A stretch of 16,639 nt of DNA from Parachlorella kessleri (taxonomy: Eukaryota > Chlorophyta > Trebouxiophyceae > Chlorellales > Chlorellaceae). The notes beneath the pieces were generated by a model. It ran no database searches. It had not been told where the DNA came from and saw nothing but the letters and a program-made list of their open reading frames with translations. The translations under genes were made by a program, and so were the position numbers. The stretch covers positions 1-16,639 of the forward strand of contig BBXU01001587.1 of NCBI GenBank assembly GCA_001598975.1, given 5' to 3'. Numbering within the stretch: position 1 is the first letter of the stretch; every line of letters starts with the position of its first letter. Shown here piece after piece: positions 1-10,503 of this stretch.

Positions 1-258
1 CGCGCCCCAGCCAAGTGTAGCCACAAGTATCACAGGCTGGCTGGCTAGCTAACACCGTGGGATGGGTGTGGGTGGGGAAGGCGCCAGCTGCTGCGGGCAT
101 GCCGAGCTAAAAGTGTGACAAGTGTCAGCAGGGCACAGCATCCTCGCCTCCTTATTAACGGGCAGTGCTGACAGGGATGGGCAATCCCTGGGCCCCCAAT
201 GGCGGATCACTCACGCACATTTAGGGGGGCAATCAGCCTGCAAAAAAATGGCACCTAC
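1..258 (-). other. Intron 5 of the sorting nexin gene, incomplete
   Basis: The minus-strand donor at 258 follows the PX-domain exon. I found no stretch in 1-258 resembling a BAR-domain exon in any minus-strand frame. The short reading frames here are antisense or intronic. The acceptor must lie to the left of the window. Confidence 0.6.
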
Positions 259-1843
259 CTGTGTGCGCGACACCTCTATTGCAAACTCCGTTTCGCTGGC
301 TTCCAGAAACAGCTGCAGCTCCTTGCTGGTTCTCAGGAGGGGGTGCGACGCCTGCGGAGGGGCATGGAAAAGGGGAGGCTGGCCTGTCAACAGCTTGGCA
401 CTCTCACTCTCCACAGCCAAGCCACCCAGCAACCTGTCCACATCTCAACACAAGCAGAGCCCCACAAGGGCCGGTGCGCCTCCTGAAAGCAAGGTTGTGC
501 CGCTTGGCAAAACCCATTGTGGCCCGTTGAACGCTGCCACTTGGGAAAAGCATGCCGACATCACATGCGGCTGAGAACGGTGCACACACAGGCCAGCCAG
601 CCAGCCAGCCAGCCACCGCTCCCACCCACCACTCGGTTGACGAACACCGTCAGCGCCGCCCTGCGCTGCTCAATGAAGTCCGCGTTCATCTTGTACTTCT
701 CCACCACGTTCTTCTCGGGCAGCGCGGGGACGATGGTGCCTGCGGGCAAGGGCAGCACCAGGCCAGTGTGGCTCTCCTCCTCAACTACATGCCATGTGGC
801 CAGCTTGGCTCCCATGCATGAGCAGCCAGAATGGTTGATACTCGCTTCATGACAAGAAGGATAAAAAACGAACATAGAAATAAATGGAAGGCAAGCTTGC
901 ATGCCCCTCTTGCGCATCTCCACGTTCTTGGGTTGGTCATTGGACAGGACAGCTGCAGGTCAGCAGTGCGCGGCTGCAACCCCGGCAACCTGCTCCCAAA
1001 GCACCACATTGCCACATGTACTGCCAGCTCCCCCCTACCTCGATACTGGCTTCGTAGCCTCTGTTGGAGCCAGACAAAGTCCCTGAACCTGCGGATGACC
1101 TCGCTCCTTGCGCCCTGCCGCTTGTTCCTGGCCACTACCTTGTATGATACATACGCCTGCAGCGCTTGCACGACAGACAGCCATGTGAGGTCATTCTGCC
1201 AAGAACAGTGCCTTGAGAGTACAACTTCCGCACAGCACAGCTATGTTTGCATTGGGGCCGTCAAGCAGGCATCCTGTCCTGCTGCCAGCTGAGGAGAGCG
1301 CACAGGCGTTGTGTCATACGCTGCCACAACCCAAGCTTACCCCCACCCCGTCGCCTTGCTTGACGGGGTCCGCCACAGTTATCTCATAGTCTGAAGCCTC
1401 AGGCACCTGAACACGCAGGCAGCAAGACCAGCCTTGCGGTGGGGCTGTCAGAGGAGGGCAGCGCAGCGCAACGCGGCCCACGCAGCCAGCCAGGCAAGCA
1501 GCGCAGCTTGGCTCACCCCATAAGTTCCCGAGCCTGCTGCTGGCTGGGTGGTGGGTGCCGGCAGCGGTGGCAAAGCTGCCGGTGGCTCCTGCACACAGCC
1601 CACAGCGCTGATCAGATGGTTAACTTGGCCACTAGCCACGGTGATCTGTCAAGGCTACCAGCTCCCCTTGCACGCTGTTAGCTCTTAGATAAACCTAGTG
1701 CTCACCAGAGCATCGTTCATCATCACTGACTCATAAGGTGGGGGCGGCTCGTCTGGTGCATCTTCAGGTCCGGCACCTAGTGGATGAGGGCTGCCGTAAA
1801 AGCTGTCGGCCGGAGTGGCTTGAGCGAAAGGGTCTGAGTTCAT
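259..1843 (-). CDS. Sorting nexin (SNX1/SNX2-type), PX domain, 5' part only
   Basis: Endosomal retromer-associated sorting nexins bind phosphatidylinositol 3-phosphate through a PX domain. Five exons on the minus strand join in phase: 1843-1706, 1406-1341, 1156-1039, 739-630 and 351-259, giving the first 175 residues. The start is ATG at 1843, opening with MNSDPFAQATPADS. Residues 1-46 are Pro/acidic-rich and carry a PPPPY motif. The PX domain spans about 53-165: YEITVADPV, then VIRRFRDFVWL (88-98, basic PI3P-binding signature), VPALPEKNVVEKYK (111-124, the proline loop) and FIEQRRAALTVFVNRV (129-144), followed by HPLL and FLEAS. The second Pro of the usual PPLPEK loop is Ala. The last donor, CAG then GTAGGT, opens an intron that fills bases 258-1, so the expected C-terminal BAR coiled coil lies outside the window. 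SNX1 versus SNX2 cannot be decided from this part. Confidence 0.88.
593..614 (+). repeat. CCAG tetranucleotide repeat
   Basis: About five and a half CCAG units lie in intron 4 of the sorting nexin gene, 15 bases downstream of its donor. Confidence 0.85.
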
Positions 1844-2529
1844 GATGGTCGGCAAACCGGACCAACACTTCTTAACGCTGGACTCAAGGATGGGTGGGCT
1901 TGCAACGATGAGCGCTAGCTCCTACGCGTTGTTTTCATGGCACCTTGCAACGCTAGCATGGGAACCGAGTTACGGAGCATGGGCATACGTGTTGCGTCTT
2001 GCGATTGATCAGTTGCCAGCATGCCCAGCACAACCAGCCCCATCGTGGTATGGGTTGCTTGGGGGGAACACAGTGGCCTGAGATGTGTATGGCTGACTCG
2101 GTACTGCTTCAGCTACACAAGACTGATTTGCTGATGCAGGTTTGTACCTTGCATGAACCACCAGGCGACGGCCGGTATCCATATCTAGCTGTCTCGCTCA
2201 TCCGCAAGGTACTGAACCCAAGCCGGTGTAGCCTATGCACCCGCCCGCCCTTAAATCCAGGCACTTGGGAAAAGCAGGGTATGGTAGCCTGCAATCTTGC
2301 TGGTCACACTACACTCAATTTGCAGCCTATGCGCACCAATGATGTGACTAGCACGGATGTTCAAGGGTGCTAACATTTTAAAAAGCCTACTGCTTCATAA
2401 GGCATGGATGACCCTCAGACAATTCCCACGAGGTCCCAGCACCCTAGCACCAACACTATACGCACAACACAAGAAACCAAAGGCAATACACCTGCAAGAC
2501 TCAATACCGAACGAAGATGCCGCACAGCC
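1844..2529. other. Intergenic: eIF3h 3' end and sorting-nexin upstream region
   Basis: About 690 bases lie between the stop of eIF3h (2530) and the start of the sorting nexin (1843); both genes are on the minus strand. The sequence is less GC-rich than the exons. It has only short open frames without family resemblance or splice consistency. It must hold the eIF3h 3'UTR and the sorting-nexin promoter. I did not find a minus-strand TGTAA signal (TTACA on plus) or a clear TATA box in it. Confidence 0.5.
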
Positions 2530-5255
2530 TCAGGCCTTCTGTTGCAGCGCCTCCATCAAATGTAGCTTCTCGACCGTCTGCTTGGACGCGGTGTTGATGT
2601 GGTCGCAATAGCTGCATGGCAGGGAAGCACAACAAGCTGTGTGAAATTGCCCGCCGCGCCCGCGCCCAGGCTGTCGCCATATTACACTCCCACCTGTCCG
2701 GCACGAACAGGAGCATCATCAGAAGGGCTCAAGCAGTCGGGCCCATGCTACGCACCTGCTCATCTGATTGCTGAGCAGCATGGAATCCAGCTGGTTTGGC
2801 TCTGCCACGGGCTTGAACATGCCCTCGGGCGGGTCCTCTGGCAGCTTCTCTTCGCCTGCAGGGCCAGGCCAGGGCATCCAGTGTTACAGACGCACTGCCA
2901 GACCCACCCTGCCAGACCCGCCTCAGCTAACCCCGCAAACCGCACTCCTCGCCAACGGCGACAAGTATAACTGCCGCTTGGTCTGCAGCAGTCAAAGTCC
3001 CCCAACCGCACCATCGAACACACACACGCGCCTCCTCTCGGGAGAGCCCCTGCACTCACTCCGCGCCATGACCTCCGGCAATCATGGCAGCCCTACTGCC
3101 GACCATTGACTGGCAGCCAGCCACCGTGCCCCACCTTTACACTCTTGTCCGTCAGCATTCCACCGCACGCTATTTTCTGAGCCCTGTAGGCGCGCAGCCT
3201 AGCCCCGGGCCCCGACCTCACCTGCCGCCACCCGCATCCTGTTCTCCTGCACCCGCTGCAGCTTGAACTGCGCAATCTGCTGCTGCAGGCGGCGGTACTG
3301 CTGCTGGTACACGCTCAACTTGTTCTGCTCCACCATCAGGTCGTCCAGGCAGTCGTTCAAAAACTCCATGTTCTTCTCAAGCACCGGCGCAATGCTGAGG
3401 TTGAGCCTGCGGCAAGCTCTCATGGTAACAGATGGGTCACCACTGGCAATGCACCCTGCACCCGGCTGGGCCCCATGCGTCTTCACGCAAGTGACTAATT
3501 GTGAGGCACTGGCAGACTAGGGAGATGGCCATGCTGCAGCCAGCCACACAGCCCAGGTCAGCTCAGCAGGCTCCACAATGCGAGGTCCATGCCTGGGACC
3601 ACGCAAGCCTCGCTGCTCCCCTCACACAGAGAGCACACACAGGGAGCAGATCCCAAGCATCAGCTCGGCCCTGCACCCCGGCGCCCCCGCCACTCCGACT
3701 AATCCCAACCGGCTCACCCACCTGTCAAAGTCCTGCTGCGTGGTGGTGCTAGGCGGCTCGATCTCTGCCATGAGTGCAACGGCCAGGGGCGAGTTGTGGA
3801 CGGTGATGGGGATCTCCACAAACACGTCCCGCCAGGACAGGCTCTTGGCCCGCACCTTCTCGATGGTCAGGCTGCCTGTGCGGCACCAGTGGGAACCACG
3901 GGCCGACCAGGAGCTCAGTTCTCAGACCCTTGTAACTTGCTCCCTAGTGTAGATGCACCGCTCGGCGTAGATTGCCCGGAAGCAGGGGCCCCTGGTGCTA
4001 CGCCTACTGGGAAACTGGTGAACCAACCGGGTCTTCAAAGCCCCATCCCTTGCCACCTGGTAGGACGGGCTTGCATGTCCACCACAACAGTAGAATGAGT
4101 GCACAAGCCATGCCTCCTCCCTCCCGCTCTCACACCCGCCCAGCCAACTGACTCACTCCACCCGCTCCCTCACTTCCTCACACTCTCTCTACCACCTACC
4201 CACCCACCCACCCCGCCCGCGCACCTTCCCTGTACGCCTCCACAAATGTGTCAGACAGGCGGATGGCCTTGAGGCCCAGCGCGCCGGTGTAGGAGGCAGT
4301 GAGGTCATAAACTATGCAAATGCAGCGCTCCAGGTTCTCCATGTAGTTCACAAACGTCTCGATGATCTCCACCACCTGGAAGGAGCCGCTCACGCTCGAC
4401 TGGTACCTGCGGCAGGCGGGCAGGCAGGCAGGCAGCCGCCGGGCGGCAGGGGTGGGAGGCGGCCAAGAGGCTGGGAGGAGGCGGCATGCACCTTGGTTAC
4501 AGCTGGGCCCCGCCCTTTACAACCAGTGGTAAGCAGCCAAGGCGTCTGCTTGAGAGAACAGTGGCCGCAGCGGGTGATGGCATGCAATGGAGCCACCATC
4601 TGTACTGCACGCTTCTGGCAGAAGGAGGGGAGTAGCTCACCAGCCGACCATGTTGTTGTCCGCGTTGATCTCGCGCAGGCAGCGCATCATCTCCAGCTGG
4701 TAGCTCTCCCCATCTGTGACGTCAGTCTCATCCTCCACATTGCCCTACAGCAGTGCACCGGCGGCAGCTAGGCTCCCTGCCTGCTCCTGCCACACATCGC
4801 CAGGGCACCTCCCGACAGGCACCTCCTGACAAGCATGATACCACTGACCTGCCAGGAAGGGGGGCCTTCAAGACCACGCACCATGGGTGCTACATACAAA
4901 TATGCAAGCCTCGGCAAGTGCCAAACAAGCCTTGCAACCGCTGGGCACGAGCTGCCAGCAGCCACAAGCTGCATGGACGAGGAGCTAGCCGACTCGCCGA
5001 CTCACGCCTGCGACCCTCCCACCCTGGCTGCGACCTCACCGGGAATGGGAAGCAGTCAGTGACCTCCAGCGTCTGGCCCACGTCCAGCCCCAGCAGCTGG
5101 CCAGTGACCACAGAGGTGGCACTGGCATTCTCCTTGCAGTGCTTGGCGATCTTCAGCACGACGCTGCCCTCCAGCTGCACCACCCGCAACGGCGTCTTCT
5201 GTGTTGCCGGCTTTTGCGCCGCAGCCGCGAAATTCAGGGGCGCACCGCTCGCCAT
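2530..5255 (-). CDS. EIF3H: Eukaryotic translation initiation factor 3 subunit h (MPN domain), complete
   Basis: Subunit h is an MPN-fold component of eIF3, which loads mRNA onto the 40S ribosome; in plants it supports reinitiation after uORFs. Seven minus-strand exons join without a phase conflict: 5255-5040, 4744-4641, 4406-4225, 3875-3722, 3406-3222, 2855-2756 and 2611-2530 (TGA). They give 340 aa, normal for the family. Residues 24-165 are the MPN domain: VVQLEGSVVLKIAKHC, EVTDCFPFP, ESYQLEMMRCLREIN, NMVGWYQSS and IVYDLTASYTGALGLKAIRL. The zinc-protease JAMM histidines are absent (WYQSS in place of WYHSH), as is usual for the non-catalytic subunit h. The C-terminal half has EKNMEFLNDCLDDLMVEQ, a Gln-rich coiled coil (about 240-275), and the tail motifs FKPVAEPNQLDSMLLSNQ and SYCDHINTAS. 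The start ATG at 5255 gives MASGAPLNF, an Ala-rich leader of about 20 residues. It is divergent from the riboflavin gene. Confidence 0.95.
4197..4213 (+). repeat. CCCA tetranucleotide repeat
   Basis: Four units of an ACCC-type repeat lie in intron 3 of eIF3h, about 11 bases downstream of its donor (minus strand). Confidence 0.7.
4419..4435 (+). repeat. GGCA tetranucleotide repeat
   Basis: Four GGCA units lie in intron 2 of eIF3h, about 12 bases upstream of the acceptor that begins exon 3 at 4406. Confidence 0.75.
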
Positions 5256-5918
5256 TCCCGGCTAGCTGGTGCCTGCCTTAGAGCTCTGTAGAGAGGCACA
5301 CCAGGCAGCACAACGGCTATCCAGTCAGCCGGTTCGTTTGCCTCGAGAAAGGCCACTGCCGTAGCAACTTGGCTACCCTCACTAGGTAGCACCTAATCTT
5401 AGTCTCCTTTCAGAAGATCAGCGACCATCACTCCTCCACCCCAGCATAAAAAGCGGCAATATTGCAGGCCCAGGCAGAGAAGCTTAACCATGTCATGGAC
5501 AGTAGTGCACCTGCTGCAGTCAAGTCTATCTGTGCGACTCCTCCACACCTTCTTGGCCTTCTGAAGCCTCCCCAGACCCCTACTCCCTTGGCAGTGCGCT
5601 GGCCGCCACTGATGGCTGGACAGGTCGTGAAAAAGATGAGCACAGGCGCAAGAGCTCAGGTAACGATGGATGTGTCTCCTGGACGCGATGGCAACCTGCC
5701 AAGGCTTTGGCAGCCACGGCGCCCGGCATCGTGTACTCCTTTGGTACCGCCACTTGGGTGATCACCAGCTCATGCTTTGTGCATGCATGGGCCGTGTTGA
5801 AGTGAGCTGTTGCTTATAAACGTCACCGTTGCCTGATCAGTTTTGTACGTAGCGCTCTTTCCGTGACTGGTGGCAGCAGGGCATACTCCCGCATGCAGGC
5901 GTGAGCTTGCCTTGCAGT
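5256..5918. promoter_or_regulatory. Shared divergent upstream region of eIF3h and RibBA
   Basis: About 660 bases separate the two opposite start codons, so it must contain both promoters and both 5'UTRs. Open frames exist on both strands (for example 5462-5761 plus, 99 codons), but none matches a family I know. A minus-strand stretch at about 5765-5700 reads protein-like, with PKEYTMPGAVAAKALAG, but has no supported start. A very short upstream frame (ATG CAG GCG TGA, 5893-5904) sits just before the RibBA start. Confidence 0.5.
5815..5820 (+). promoter_or_regulatory. Candidate TATA box of the RibBA-like gene
   Basis: TATAAA occurs within TGCTTATAAACG, about 99 bases upstream of the ATG at 5919 and on the same strand. 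Position and match fit a core promoter, but no transcript start is known from the sequence. Confidence 0.4.
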
Positions 5919-8853
5919 ATGTTAATAAACTATCAACGGTCGCTGCTCAGCTTGTCAGGGCTCAGCAAAGGAGTAGCGGCAGCACCAAGGACTTCAGTAA
6001 CCTGGCGCCCAGCCAAGCAACGATGGGGTGGGCCAGGAGCAGCACAGCCTCCCTACAGTAGCAGCAGCAGCAGTTTGACAGCCACGGGTGCCGTTATTGA
6101 CACGCCAAAGATATTCAAGGGCGAGGACGACAGGGACCTGGACCAGCCTGCGGCCCAGTTTGACAGCATACCCGACGCCCTTGCGGCTGTTGCCAGGGGG
6201 GAGTGCGTGGTGGTGCTGGATGATGAGTCACGTGAGAACGAGGGTGACCTCATCTGCGCAGCTGACAGGGTCACGGAGCAGACAATGGCCTTCATAGTGG
6301 AGCACACCAGTGGTGTGGTGTGCGTGGGGATGGAGGGCGCCGACCTAGACCGGCTGCGCCTGCCGCTCATGGTCAACTCCGCTGAGAACGAGGAAGCTAT
6401 GTACACAGCTTTCACCGTGACAGTGGACGTGCGGGAGGGCACCAGCACCGGCATCTCTGCGGCAGACCGCGCCTTGACGCTGCGGGCGCTGGCTAATGCT
6501 GACAGCAGGCCTGAGGAATTCAAGCGCCCCGGCCACATCTTCCCTCTAAGATACCGGCAGGTGGGCGGCTCTAGGGATGGGAAGAGGCAGCTGACGGGGT
6601 TGGGCAGAGGGGCGAGAGAGAGGAGGCATTCCCCTGTTCGACAGACTTGCAAGGCAGAATTTGCAGGACTGATAGTGACAGTTTCCTGGTGTTTGTTTAT
6701 GGTCTGCTACGTAGCACAGTCTGGTGTGCCTGTTAGCACAGTCGACACCATGGTTTCGAAGCGCGACTAGCTGTACTGGCTAGGCCACCGCTGCGCAGCG
6801 TATGAGGCTGCCTCCTGACGTTTTGGGGGCAGTCTAGCATACGTACCATGACAGGCTTTTCTTTCTCTGCTCTGAGCTGGTAGAAGGGTCTTGGAGGCCA
6901 CTATTCCTAACCAGCCACCAGGGACTGTCCAGCTAGGTTAGCCGTGTTGCTACCTGCAGGGTGGCGTACTCCGGCGTCCCGGCCACACAGAAGCCTCAGT
7001 AGACCTCATGCGACTAGCGGGATGCCGGCCGGCGGGCGCACTGTGTGAGATTGTCAACAAGGACGGCTCCATGGCGCGCACGCCGCAGCTGCTCGAGTTT
7101 GCTAGGCGGCATGGGCTAAAGTGCATCACTATCCTGGACCTGGTGCGGTACCGCCTCAAGCACGACGCGCTGGTGGAGTGTACCGCGGTGGCGCCGCTCA
7201 GCACCAGGTGGGTGCAAGTGCAGCTGATGGGTAGCTTTAAAAATCTGAGTGCGTTGAAGTACTGCTGGGATCTGGCGTGCATGTGGTTGGCGTGATCTGT
7301 CGGCGGGTGGGGGGTGGTGCAACTTTCCTGGCGGTGCAGATGCGTCCAGCTGCCTTGTGGTCGAGGCCTGGAAGAGGCCACCGAGTTCTGCTCTGGCAGG
7401 TTTGAGTGAAAGGTGTGTGTGGGTTGGGACCAGTTATCGGGACCAGGAAGCATCCTGCCACCACCTAGTGGCGCTCTGTGTATTGTGTCTTTTATGCGTC
7501 CGCCCCTGACCTTCCTTTCCGGCTCCTTGCCCAGCAGGTATGGCGAGTTTACCGCCCGTGCCTACCGCTCGCTGCTGGACGGCACCGAGCATGTGGTGCT
7601 GGTGGCAGGGCAGGTGGAGGGCGCGGAGGCCTGCCTGGTGCGGGTGCAGTCGGAGAGCCTGCTGGGCGATGTCTTTGGCAGCCTGCACTGCAACTCCGGC
7701 TCCCAGCTGGACACGGCGCTGCGGCAGATTGCAGAGGAGGTGGGTAGGAGGGGCTTCGAAATGTTGCGGAGGATGGATCCATGGGTGCCCTTGGTTGGAT
7801 ATATGTGCGGCTCTTGAAAAGTTCATATGCAGGCTGGCGCGTTGCTCCCTACCACAGCCACCCGGTGTGCTGATATCCCGGTTGGGAAGATGGGGGGGGG
7901 GTGATCTATGTCGAAGATTTGCTCTGTCGTGCGATAGGCTGGTCCTTGCTTACTGCTTGCCGTTTGTTGCCTTTTGATGTAGAAACCCAGAGCGAGTGTG
8001 TATGCTCTGTTGGTTGAAACTTTAGTTGGGATGAGGTGGGTTTCATGCCGGAGGTTTACTCGGTGGCGCTAAAAGCTGGCTGTTGCATTCTGCGTGCATG
8101 TTGATTGTCGCTGATTAATCTAGGAAACTCGAGCGAGTGGGTGGTGCTGTAGCGAGTGGATTTTGCTCCAAGTTTGAGTGGCTATTCCCTGGGGCTGCTG
8201 TGTTGCTGCTGCAGGGATGTGGCGTGCTGGTCTATTTGCGGGGGCAGCAGGGGCGGGGGCTGGGTGTCGCGGACGAGCTGGAAGCATATGCCAGCACAGA
8301 ATCACACAACTGCCAGACAAATGGGTCCACCACTGTGCCGGTGAGTGCCTGCTTGGCCTTGTTGGGCACCCTGTGCTTTCTAGAAGGAGTGTTGTGACTC
8401 ATATGTTGGCTGGGAACCTTGTGATTCCGTGGGCAGGTGGGCCGGGGTACCATATTTTGTACCCCTTGAGGTTGGCTCCGTGGGATGGGGACAGCAAGGT
8501 TGAGAGCTGTGCACAGTCCCCTCGCCTTCCTAAACGGGAGAGACGGACCTCAGTCCTCGGCTCAACCTGACTGTGTGGCTCTGAAAGTGGCGCAGGTTGA
8601 CCTGCGGGAGTATGGTGTGGCAGCACACATCCTGCGGGACCTGGGGGTGGGGTCCATCCGGCTGATGACCAACAACCCTGCCAAGCTGAACAGCCTGAAG
8701 GCGTACGGCTTTCAAGTGTCGGAGCGACTGCCGCTGCTGCCTGGGGCTGTAGCTGCCGTAGGTGCTGCGCCCGTGCAACCTAGCAAGCCCAAGGTGCCTG
8801 CTGCACACAGTCCAGCGCGCCATCGAAATGGCAGTGATCCCCACTTTGTCTAA
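5919..8853 (+). CDS. RibBA-like protein: intact DHBP synthase, degenerate GTP cyclohydrolase II
   Basis: The plant-type fusion enzyme catalyses two entry steps of riboflavin synthesis: ribulose 5-phosphate to 3,4-dihydroxy-2-butanone 4-phosphate (RibB), and GTP opening (RibA). Exons 5919-6560, 6960-7207, 7538-7739, 8215-8340 and 8596-8853 (TAA) join in phase to give 491 aa. Residues 1-70 are Ser/Arg/Ala-rich with a serine run, a likely plastid transit peptide. The RibB half (about 82-285) keeps its active site: [10 protein letters not shown] (101-110), [22 protein letters not shown] with His223, LCE with Glu244, and DGSMAR. The RibA half (about 298-450) keeps the fold motifs ([30 protein letters not shown]). 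Its zinc site is damaged: Ser337, Cys348 and Ser350 stand where the family has three Cys, Gln334 replaces His, and QQGRG replaces HEGRG or QEGRG. The usual C-terminal YLxTKxxKMGH is absent. Probably monofunctional for RibB. The first in-frame ATG was taken as the start. Confidence 0.92.
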
Positions 8854-9470
8854 AGCCTACTGGGAAATGGGAGTGTGCGGTTTGGGCGCTTGATGCTGTA
8901 CCCTGCATTGTGTGGTGGTGTACTCTTGAAATGTCATTTCATTTGCAAACGCTTCATCGATTGCTTGGTTGTTCACCCTGGCAGGCATGGAGTCCCTAAG
9001 CTTGGGGTAGGAGTGGTTGGGTTGGCTAGCTCCATCGCATTTCGTACGTTTCAGCATTTGTGTGGCAAACATGGTGTTTTCAAGGCAGTTCTTTTTTAGG
9101 TTTTGTGACGGCAGTACGAGGAGCTGTAGATGGTTCTGGGTATCCTGTCTGAACAAAGCGCCACAAAGCAACAGACAATGCCGTCAGGGACAGTCTACAG
9201 CAGATTGCAGGAAGCTTCACTCATGCATTTCATACATGCTGGACTCTGGAAATGTGTTGTTCCCAGTGACAAGCCAGGCAAGCTTTGATGGACCTCAGTA
9301 CCAGCTCTGTTCCCGCACCATTTAAGACATCCATGACCATTGTGGCTCTGTTGCCTTGGCCCTTCTGAAACTCAACAGTGCTTTCCCCGCACCCTAACGA
9401 AATCCGCCCCCCTCCAAGGGGCACGCCGACCGCACTGGCTGCGGGAAGCGTCTGGCACGTGCTTGGGGGA
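8854..9470. other. Convergent intergenic region between RibBA and the secreted-protein gene
   Basis: About 620 bases separate two converging stop codons, so both 3'UTRs are expected here. Only short open frames without family resemblance are present. I did not see TGTAA on either strand in this stretch. No repeat or RNA gene was recognised. Confidence 0.45.
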
Positions 9471-10503
9471 TCAGGCAGCAGGAGCCCAGGCTTGCAGCAG
9501 TGCAGTGATGGCGAAGATGACGTCGGGGTTGGTGAAGTTTTGGGCCACCACCAGGTCGCACACCGCCTTGCCGCTCTTGACGGGGCAGGTCATCCCGATC
9601 AGCTGCAGCAAGGCAAGCCAGCAGCAGGCTTCCCAGGCAACCTTGAGGGCACGAGATATGACACCCCAACTGCACGATGGGGCGGTGGCCGCCAGCCGCC
9701 TACCCAGGGGAGTGTGCTGCCGCAGACTGCCGATTGCCTCACACCCCCGCCAATGCCCTTGACTCCCAGCTTACCAAGGCGCACGCAAGGCGTGGGACTG
9801 AGCACCAACTTCTCCATGCTAGGCGCATATTCCGCCCTGTCTATACAGCATGCCGCCCAAAAGGCTGTAGCCCAAGTTGCTGGATCCACGCATGGCATGC
9901 AGCTGCAAGACATGACCTGCCACTGCCTCCAAAAGGGGTGCACATCAAGGCCAGCCAAACTTTCCAGCACCCGCCTGCTGCGGTTGGGAGCCCTGCAGTT
10001 GGCAGAGGGCGTTGCCGCTGGTCTTGTCAAAGGTGCAGCTGAGGGAGTAGTCGGCGGTCATCTGGCAGGCGATGCTGCTGGGAGTCCATTTGTCTCCAGG
10101 GGCGCTGCAGTTGGCGGGCGGCGCACGGGAGGCCTGAGGCACGCAGGAGCCATTGTTAACACCACATGCCAGGCTGATGCAACCGTGGCCTGTACCTCCG
10201 AGCATGCGATAGGTCCATTTGCCCCCATTTGCCATGCCATGGCAAATGGCAATGCCTACTTGGTCAAAAACATGTGCCACCTGTACAGTGCCACCTGATG
10301 CCTAGCTGTGGGTTTGCCCTGCTAATCGCACCTGCAGTTTAACCATCAGCATGCATTTAGTACAGTAATGAGTAGGCTGAGCTCACCTGCAGGAGCTGCC
10401 TCCGGTCAGCAGCAGCTTCGGTGGTCAGGCCAGCTGCGCCCACCACCCCACTGCACGTGAGAAGCAAGGTGCACAGCAGAAATGCGCATTTGAGGCCAAC
10501 CAT
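9471..10503 (-). CDS. Small secreted Cys-containing protein, unknown function
   Basis: I do not recognise a family. Exon 1 (10503-10387) encodes MVGLKCAFLLCTLLLTCSG and then a small Ala-rich stretch, a clear signal peptide, ending in a dibasic RRQLLQ. The last exon (9602-9471, TGA) encodes MTCPVKSGKAVCDLVVAQ and ends in ALLQAWAPAA; its third-codon positions are almost all G or C. A likely exon 2 (10133-9971) reads PPANCSAPGDKWTPSS, IACQMTADYSLSCTF and GNALCQLQ. A short middle exon (9840-9785, APSMEKLVLSPTPC) makes all phases agree and gives about 155 aa with seven Cys after the signal peptide. The exon 2 acceptor could instead be near 10279, adding 47 in-frame codons, and the boundaries of the middle exon are guesses. 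Inferred location: secretory pathway, cell wall or medium. It shares its upstream region with the divergent PHD gene. Confidence 0.6.
10225..10249. repeat. 25-base near-perfect palindrome
   Basis: CCATTTGCCATG and CATGGCAAATGG are 12-base perfect inverted arms around a single central C. It lies in intron 1 of the secreted-protein gene if the 10133 acceptor is used, or inside exon 2 if the 10279 acceptor is used. Confidence 0.85.

Noticed and set aside
561..923. 120-codon minus-strand frame as a separate gene
   Set aside because: Only 630-739 is coding, as sorting-nexin exon 4; the rest is intron on both sides.
4641..4690. Loss of the JAMM protease motif in the MPN domain as a novelty
   Set aside because: eIF3h is a non-catalytic MPN protein in all eukaryotes; missing His residues are normal for the family.
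6561..6770. Continuation of the RibBA exon 1 open frame to a stop at 6770
   Set aside because: The translation loses family resemblance right after RYRQ at 6560, where a CAG then GTGGGC donor lies; the motif [12 protein letters not shown] resumes at 6960 in phase.
7892..7901. Run of ten G
   Set aside because: An isolated homopolymer inside a RibBA intron; no sign of function.
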